8,939 nt of DNA from Zhenhengia stercoravium (GTDB lineage Bacteria; Bacillota; Clostridia; Lachnospirales; Cellulosilyticaceae): assembly GCA_018883975.1 (NCBI GenBank), contig JAHLFD010000120.1, positions 1 to 8,939 on the forward strand, read 5' to 3'. Positions 5,898 to 8,939 of the stretch are shown one piece after another; position 1 is the first letter of the stretch; each line of letters begins with the position of its first letter. The position numbers and the translations under genes are program-made. The notes under the pieces are model-generated. The model was not told the origin of the DNA. It saw only the letters and a list, made by a program, of their open reading frames with translations, and did no database searches.

Positions 5898-6404
5898 TTA
5901 ATCTCTTGCAATAATATTTTCTAATGTGCTAAGTGTGTCATTAGAAAGGCGCATAAATAGATAAAAATCTTCTAGTAATAAGTTTTTATCTACAGCACTA
6001 GTTGTATCACCTAAAAGGATTAGTTGATACAATGCATTTTTAAGAAAAGTTAAAGAGTTAAAAGCAAGTGCTACATCTCTATTTTGGTAACTTATACTAG
6101 GAATAGTTTCTAGATAATTAAAAATTTCTTCCCTTAGCTCTTCAATTTCATTGTTAGCTAAAGTAAGACTATTTGAGTAAGTAGCCTTATTTGTAGGCGA
6201 ACTTTCTAAGTTATATTCATTTAAAAAAAGAAGTTGTTTTTGTAGTGTTTGTATTTTATCAATATACTGTTGAATCTTTTGTTTATGCTGGGCATCGTTA
6301 ACAGTATTAGAAATATCAGAGGCATTTGTTGCAATACCTGTAAACATAATAGTAGTAGATACAAAAAGCAGTATTAATAGCTTGGATGTAATAAAATTTT
6401 TCAT
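5898..6404 (-). CDS. Secreted helical protein of unknown function (possible moron)
   Basis: I do not recognise this 168-residue protein. Residues 1-28 form a clear Sec signal peptide: K near the N-terminus, the hydrophobic core LLILLFVSTTIMFTGIA, and a likely cleavage site after ATNA. No lipobox cysteine is present, and the protein has no cysteine at all. The mature part is predominantly helical, with a heptad-like stretch at about 40-100 (IQQYIDKIQTLQKQLLF, then NNEIEELREEIFNYLE) that could form a coiled coil. AGAGG (minus strand) lies six bases before the ATG. The gene points opposite to its phage neighbours and has its own terminator, the pattern of an independently expressed 'moron' cargo gene in a prophage. 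A function in adhesion, envelope modification or superinfection exclusion would be a guess. Confidence 0.75.
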   Translation of the reverse strand: MKNFITSKLLILLFVSTTIMFTGIATNASDISNTVNDAQHKQKIQQYIDKIQTLQKQLLFLNEYNLESSPTNKATYSNSLTLANNEIEELREEIFNYLETIPSISYQNRDVALAFNSLTFLKNALYQLILLGDTTSAVDKNLLLEDFYLFMRLSNDTLSTLENIIARD

Positions 6405-6424
6405 TTGACACCTCTAGTTATTTT

Positions 6425-6438
6425 TTAGATATATCTAA
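6425..6438. promoter_or_regulatory. 14-bp perfect palindrome, possible operator
   Basis: TTAGATATATCTAA is identical to its reverse complement. It lies in the divergent intergenic region, 21 bases upstream of the secreted-protein start (6404) and about 72 bases before the + strand gene at 6511. Its position overlaps where a promoter for the minus-strand gene would be expected, so it could be a repressor operator. AT-rich DNA makes such palindromes moderately likely by chance. Confidence 0.35.
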
Positions 6439-6510
6439 GATAACCAGTTTAAAAAGAAACTATGTATAGGTCTATAGATCCAATGAAAATAATTTTTGAG
6501 AAGGTGAAGT

Positions 6511-6759
6511 ATGAAAATAGCACTTGATGTAGTAGAAAAAGTAATGATAAATCATACAGTAGTTGTAGAAGTTAACGACGATGAAGAAGCTGATATGCTA
6601 GTGAATTGCGATTATGATGAGTACACTACTATTGGTGATATTGGTGGAGAGATAGAATCCTTAGATTACAAAGCTTTAAAGGTTGAAAAAGAAGTTATTA
6701 CGGATCCAGATGGTTTTGAAGTTTATAGTAACGGGGAAGAGGTTGAAGAATGTGAGTGA
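6511..6759 (+). CDS. Small acidic phage-type protein, unknown
   Basis: This is an unrecognised 82-residue protein, strongly acidic, with many Asp and Glu residues (EVNDDEEADM, and EEVEECE at the end). It has no signal peptide, membrane segment or recognised domain. The ATG is preceded by AGAAGGTGA about five bases upstream, a good ribosome binding site. The alternating hydrophobic pattern at the N-terminus (KIALDVVEKVMINHTVVVEV) suggests a beta strand pair. It is the first of five short, closely spaced + strand genes, and its last eight bases overlap the next gene. Such small acidic proteins are common in the early or middle regions of Gram-positive phages, and some mimic DNA or inhibit host enzymes. 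There is no evidence for that here beyond composition. Confidence 0.72.
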   Translation: MKIALDVVEKVMINHTVVVEVNDDEEADMLVNCDYDEYTTIGDIGGEIESLDYKALKVEKEVITDPDGFEVYSNGEEVEECE

Positions 6760-7021
6760 AAGCTTTGAGTACGTTATATCTTTAAGTAAAGAAGAGACAC
6801 GATCATTAAGAAGTAAGCATGATAAAGAATTCTCTTCTGATGCAATTATTAATGCTACTTTAGGGGAAGAAACAAAGACAATAGATGGGTATTGGGTAAG
6901 AGCATCAATAGATCATTGCATAAATAGAGATTACATGAACTTGAAGGTTGTATCTGACACAATAGATGGCATTAAAGCAGGGATTGAGTATTTAAGGAAT
7001 TTTGTAGCTGGAAAAATCTAA
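6752..7021 (+). CDS. Small phage-type protein, unknown
   Basis: This is an unrecognised 89-residue protein beginning MSESFEYVISLSKEET. I place the start at the GTG at 6752. AAGAGG at 6737-6742 lies nine bases before it, and this gives an 8-base overlap with the previous gene, typical of translational coupling. The upstream ATG at 6683 in the same frame would overlap the previous gene by 77 bases and lacks a good ribosome binding site. The composition is mixed and soluble, with a C-terminal helix (DTIDGIKAGIEYLRNFV). No domain or catalytic motif is evident. It shares the direction and spacing of its neighbours and is most likely part of the same phage transcript. Confidence 0.72.
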   Translation: MSESFEYVISLSKEETRSLRSKHDKEFSSDAIINATLGEETKTIDGYWVRASIDHCINRDYMNLKVVSDTIDGIKAGIEYLRNFVAGKI

Positions 7022-7047
7022 GTTTGTTGAAATGAAAGAGGTGAATT

Positions 7048-7233
7048 ATGAGGTGTATTAAGCAAGTTGAGGTGCTTGAAGCCGAAATAGTAACGGCGTC
7101 TTATGACTCATTTGAAGAATATGAAGACCATTGTATATCTCTTGAAGATAGAGAATATAAGTTGCTTGATGCAAGGGCAGAAATTGGTGGAGAAAGAATG
7201 ACAGCAGCATACAAGAGAATAACAAGTAAGTGA
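7048..7233 (+). CDS. Small phage-type protein, unknown
   Basis: This 61-residue protein starts MRCIKQVEVLEAEIVTAS. It is acidic in its middle (FEEYEDHC, LEDREYKLLD) and basic at the C-terminus. The AAAGAGGTGAATT ribosome binding site lies immediately before the ATG, which makes expression credible despite the length. No domain is recognised, and it has two cysteines but no metal-binding pattern. It lies 26 bases after the previous gene and 30 before the next, in the same direction. Confidence 0.65.
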   Translation: MRCIKQVEVLEAEIVTASYDSFEEYEDHCISLEDREYKLLDARAEIGGERMTAAYKRITSK

Positions 7234-7263
7234 AACAAATAATTTTTTTGGAAAGGTGCTGTT

Positions 7264-7434
7264 ATGGAAGAATTATTAAAGTTTGTAAAAAGAGAAATAG
7301 AACGGGTAAGCAGTATGAAACTGTATACAGTAGATGAAAATGGAGAAGAAATAGAGTGCTATGATGGTGAAGTTAATGGTATGTATTTAGCTTATCACAA
7401 TGTTAAAACAGCGATACATCAATTAATAAAATAG
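7264..7434 (+). CDS. Very small phage-type protein, unknown
   Basis: This 56-residue ORF begins MEELLKFVKREIERV and ends HQLIK. GAAAGGTG at 7251-7258 lies five bases before the ATG, as good a ribosome binding site as those of its neighbours, and the ORF fills an otherwise empty gap of 226 bases between genes. The N-terminal 15 residues form an amphipathic helix, followed by an acidic middle (DENGEEIECYDGEV) and a short C-terminal helix. The family is unknown. Confidence 0.62.
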   Translation: MEELLKFVKREIERVSSMKLYTVDENGEEIECYDGEVNGMYLAYHNVKTAIHQLIK

Positions 7435-7459
7435 TTTTTTTGAGGGAAGGGATATACAG

Positions 7460-7696
7460 ATGAAAAATTCATTGGTAGATGTAAACAATTATCTTTTTGA
7501 AGCAATAGAGAGACTTAATGATGATAGCTTATCAGATGATCAGTTAGACAAAGAGATTAAAAGAGCAGATGCAGTGACTAAAGTAGCTAAAACAATAGTT
7601 GATAATACTACACTTGCACTTAATATCAAGAAGCATCTAGATGAGTACGGAAAAGGTGATAGTTACCAAATACCAGGCATGATAGAGAGTAAGTAG
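7460..7696 (+). CDS. Small conserved phage protein preceding HNH gene
   Basis: This 78-residue protein has the pattern VNNYLFEAIERLNDD, then a Lys/Asp-rich helix and AVTKVAKTIVDNTTLAL. From memory, similar small helical proteins with 'NNxLFxxxERL' near the N-terminus and 'AxTxVAxxIxxNA' later are frequent in phages of Gram-positive bacteria, often just upstream of an HNH endonuclease-like gene, as here. I know of no biochemical function for them. The purine-rich GAGGGAAGGG before the ATG serves as ribosome binding site. The next gene starts two bases after the stop, so the two are probably co-translated. It appears intact. Confidence 0.72.
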   Translation: MKNSLVDVNNYLFEAIERLNDDSLSDDQLDKEIKRADAVTKVAKTIVDNTTLALNIKKHLDEYGKGDSYQIPGMIESK

Positions 7697-7698
7697 CA

Positions 7699-8163
7699 AT
7701 GCCTAGATACCCAGAAGAAATAAAGGACTTTATCAATAATAATGTAAATGGTATGTATGTACACGATTTAGTAGAAAAGATAAACAGAAGATTTGGTACA
7801 AATTACACGTATAGCCAAATACGTAGCTATAAGAAAAATCATAACTTGAAAAGCAACGTGCCAACAAATAGCCGAAAAGGTAATATATTATTCACAAAAG
7901 AAATAGAGAAGTTTATGTCAGACAATATCACAGGAACAAGTGTAGAAGATCTAACTAGAAAAGTAAATGAAACATTTGAGACAAGCTATACTACAGAACA
8001 AATAAGATCATATAAGAGCAGAAAAGGGCTTAAGAATGACATAAGCACACAATTTAAGAAGGGACACATTTCTCATAATAAAGGCAAAAAAGGAATATAT
8101 GCACTAGGTAGTGAAAAGGGATGGTTTAAAAAAGGGCGTGTATCACAAAACCAAAACCGGTAG
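7699..8163 (+). CDS. HNH-type phage endonuclease, N-terminal DNA-binding half (truncated)
   Basis: The 154-residue ORF resembles the N-terminal half of phage HNH homing endonucleases. It carries a tandem duplication of a ~48-residue helix-turn-helix-like module, at about residues 6-53 and 67-114, both ending in QIRSYK...GL/NLK. A basic linker follows (QFKKGHISHNKGKKG, then GSEKGWFKKGRVSQN), which in the family leads to a PVGSERI motif and then the HNH domain. Here the frame ends at TAG 8161-8163. Restoring one base in the A-run at 8153-8156 gives KPVGSERID in frame. No HNH histidines or zinc cysteines follow in any frame I read, because the sequence then changes to an unrelated gene. The product, if made, could bind DNA but not cut it. 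Its start is coupled to the previous stop two bases upstream. Confidence 0.72.
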   Translation: MPRYPEEIKDFINNNVNGMYVHDLVEKINRRFGTNYTYSQIRSYKKNHNLKSNVPTNSRKGNILFTKEIEKFMSDNITGTSVEDLTRKVNETFETSYTTEQIRSYKSRKGLKNDISTQFKKGHISHNKGKKGIYALGSEKGWFKKGRVSQNQNR

Positions 8164-8663
8164 GAAGCGAAAGAATTGATAAAGCTTATATTAAAAGCTT
8201 ACATACTTTTGAATTAGACTCAAAGCTTATCAAGTATCTTAACTTTCATAATAGCAATAGAATTGAATTCCCATGCACCACTATTGAATTAAAGGTAGGT
8301 TCTAAGAATGTACAAGTTAATAAGGTAGAGAAGGTTATTGACTATCCTGCAACGGTAGAAAGAGGTACAACTTTAGTGCCTTTTAGGTTCTTATGTGAGA
8401 CACTTGGATATACTGTGCGGTATTCAAGTTTAGATAAGGTTATTACAGCCTATAGCAAGATGCATAATCAACTTATTACGATGCAGGTAGGAAGTAATGT
8501 CATTAAATCCGAATAGGGTGGCAAAGTGATGCATGTAAAAACACCTATTCCTGTAAAAATAGTAAGTGGCTATACGCTTATTCCACTTAGGGCATTTGCA
8601 GAGCTTACAGGTGCCAAAGTAGATTACAATGCAGAGGATAAACGGATAACAGTTAGAGGATAA
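8164..8663 (+). pseudogene. Copper amine oxidase N-terminal-like (stalk) domain gene, 5'-truncated, in-frame TAG
   Basis: Frame 8157-8663 encodes two consecutive repeats of the copper-amine-oxidase N-terminal-like (stalk) domain, a non-catalytic fold common in surface and phage proteins of Clostridia. The first has IELKVGSKNVQVN, then ERGTTLVPFRFLCETLGYTV and an ITMQVGSN end. The second has GYTLIPLRAFAELTGAKVDY and KRITVRG before TAA at 8661-8663. A TAG at 8514-8516 interrupts the frame between the two repeats, and the repeat pattern continues unchanged on both sides, so it is a nonsense mutation or readthrough site. There is no start codon with a ribosome binding site, and the upstream end merges with the HNH fragment. 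Placement just before the lysis genes suggests a tail-appendage or lysis-module protein; this is inference. Confidence 0.75.
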
Positions 8664-8672
8664 ATAAAAGAT

Positions 8673-8852
8673 ATGGAAAAAGACGATGTAGTAGAAATCA
8701 AAGAAAGATTAACCAAAATAGAGGTGTTATTATCAGAAAAAGTTGCTGCTCTAGAGGGTCGAGTTGCAAAACTGGAAAGTAACCAAGCATGGTTAGTGAG
8801 AACGCTTATAGGCTCAGTTGTACTGGGCCTTGTTGCATTATTAGGACTATAG
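8673..8852 (+). CDS. xhlA: Haemolysin XhlA-family phage protein
   Basis: The 59-residue protein has the layout of the XhlA family, membrane-associated lysis proteins encoded beside the holin and endolysin in Bacillus prophage PBSX and many Gram-positive phages. Residues 1-38 are a charged coiled coil (VVEIKERLTKIEVLLSEKV, then LEGRVAKLE). The signature NQAWLVRTLIG follows, and the C-terminal ~19 residues are a single hydrophobic membrane segment (GSVVLGLVALLGL). Length and domain order are typical. The ATG at 8673 lacks a strong ribosome binding site: AGAGG at 8655-8659 is 13 bases away, within the end of the preceding pseudogene, so translation may depend on coupling. The next gene follows after 14 bases. 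Confidence 0.88.
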   Translation: MEKDDVVEIKERLTKIEVLLSEKVAALEGRVAKLESNQAWLVRTLIGSVVLGLVALLGL

Positions 8853-8866
8853 AAAGGGGATATATT

Positions 8867-8939
8867 ATGAAACTAACGACACGTAAGATTATGGCATTAG
8901 GGTTTAGTGAAGCTTACGTATTATTTGTAGGCTTTGGTA
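8867..8939 (+). CDS. Start of small, possibly membrane/holin protein (cut by window edge)
   Basis: An ORF starts at the ATG at 8867 after AAAGGGG at 8854-8860, a strong ribosome binding site six bases upstream. Twenty-four residues are visible (MKLTTRKIMALGF, then SEAYVLFVGFG): a basic N-terminus followed by the beginning of a hydrophobic stretch. Position directly after xhlA suggests a holin or other lysis protein, but the visible part is too short to name a family. Confidence 0.6.
   Translation, partial: MKLTTRKIMALGFSEAYVLFVGFG

Larger units (their letters stand above)
4687..8939. mobile_element. Degenerate prophage remnant downstream of rnpB
   Basis: The stretch holds integrase, RusA-like, NUMOD1, HNH-like, stalk-domain and XhlA-family genes in the order expected of a Gram-positive temperate phage, but compressed into about 4.2 kb. 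Several members are truncated or frameshifted. No capsid, portal, terminase or tail-tube gene is present. The left border lies between the rnpB terminator (4684) and the integrase stop (4714). The right border is beyond the window. Confidence 0.82.

Noticed and set aside
6683..6751. Upstream extension of the 6752-7021 gene to the ATG at 6683
   Set aside because: It would overlap the preceding gene by 77 bases without a ribosome binding site. The GTG at 6752 has AAGAGG nine bases upstream.
5406..8663. A defence or retron-like system
   Set aside because: No reverse transcriptase, toxin-antitoxin pair, ATPase, nuclease or structured ncRNA signature was found. The genes fit an ordinary phage replication region with cargo.
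8157..8663. Stop-codon recoding (amber as amino acid) across the prophage
   Set aside because: Other intact genes in the window terminate at TAG, and the stalk-domain gene also lacks a 5' end, so pseudogene decay is simpler.

Overview
The window looks like a low-GC Gram-positive chromosome, most likely a Clostridia member of the Lachnospirales/Cellulosilyticum kind; that genus-level guess is inference only. The reasons are the AT-rich codon use, AGGAGG-type ribosome binding sites, the sigA/rpoD - trmK - Nif3-family gene order typical of Firmicutes, a type A RNase P RNA, and prophage genes of the Gram-positive siphovirus type.

Bases 1-4690 are ordinary core genome, all on the + strand. They hold the 3' part of the housekeeping sigma factor gene rpoD (cut by the window edge), a hairpin overlapping a plausible promoter, trmK (tRNA A22 methyltransferase), a Nif3/YqfO-family gene overlapping trmK by 13 nt, and a uridine-kinase-like P-loop kinase with an N-terminal threonyl-tRNA-synthetase-like extension. 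The RNase P RNA gene rnpB follows. Its near-consensus promoter begins at the base after the kinase stop codon, and it ends in a strong intrinsic terminator.

From about 4690 to the right edge the window is a collapsed prophage inserted just downstream of rnpB. A minus-strand tyrosine integrase gene, broken by two single-base shifts and missing its 5' part, runs into a plus-strand fragment that I read as the last ~40 codons of a RusA-type Holliday junction resolvase. After it come a protein with two NUMOD1-like repeats but no nuclease domain, a divergently placed gene for a secreted helical protein of unknown function, and a + strand run of five very small phage-type genes. Next is the 5' half of an HNH-endonuclease-like gene. 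A one-base shift and a junction join it to the 3' part of a copper-amine-oxidase-like (stalk) domain gene that carries an in-frame TAG. The window ends with a haemolysin XhlA-family gene and the start of a small, possibly holin-like gene.

Integration, replication/recombination and lysis genes thus lie within about 4.2 kb, whereas in an intact phage they are usually separated by tens of kb. At least two deletion junctions (about 5240-5250 and 8180-8280) explain this. I see no CRISPR array, tRNA, insertion sequence or convincing defence system. The least explained material is the secreted protein (5898-6404) and the small acidic ORF cluster (6511-7434).
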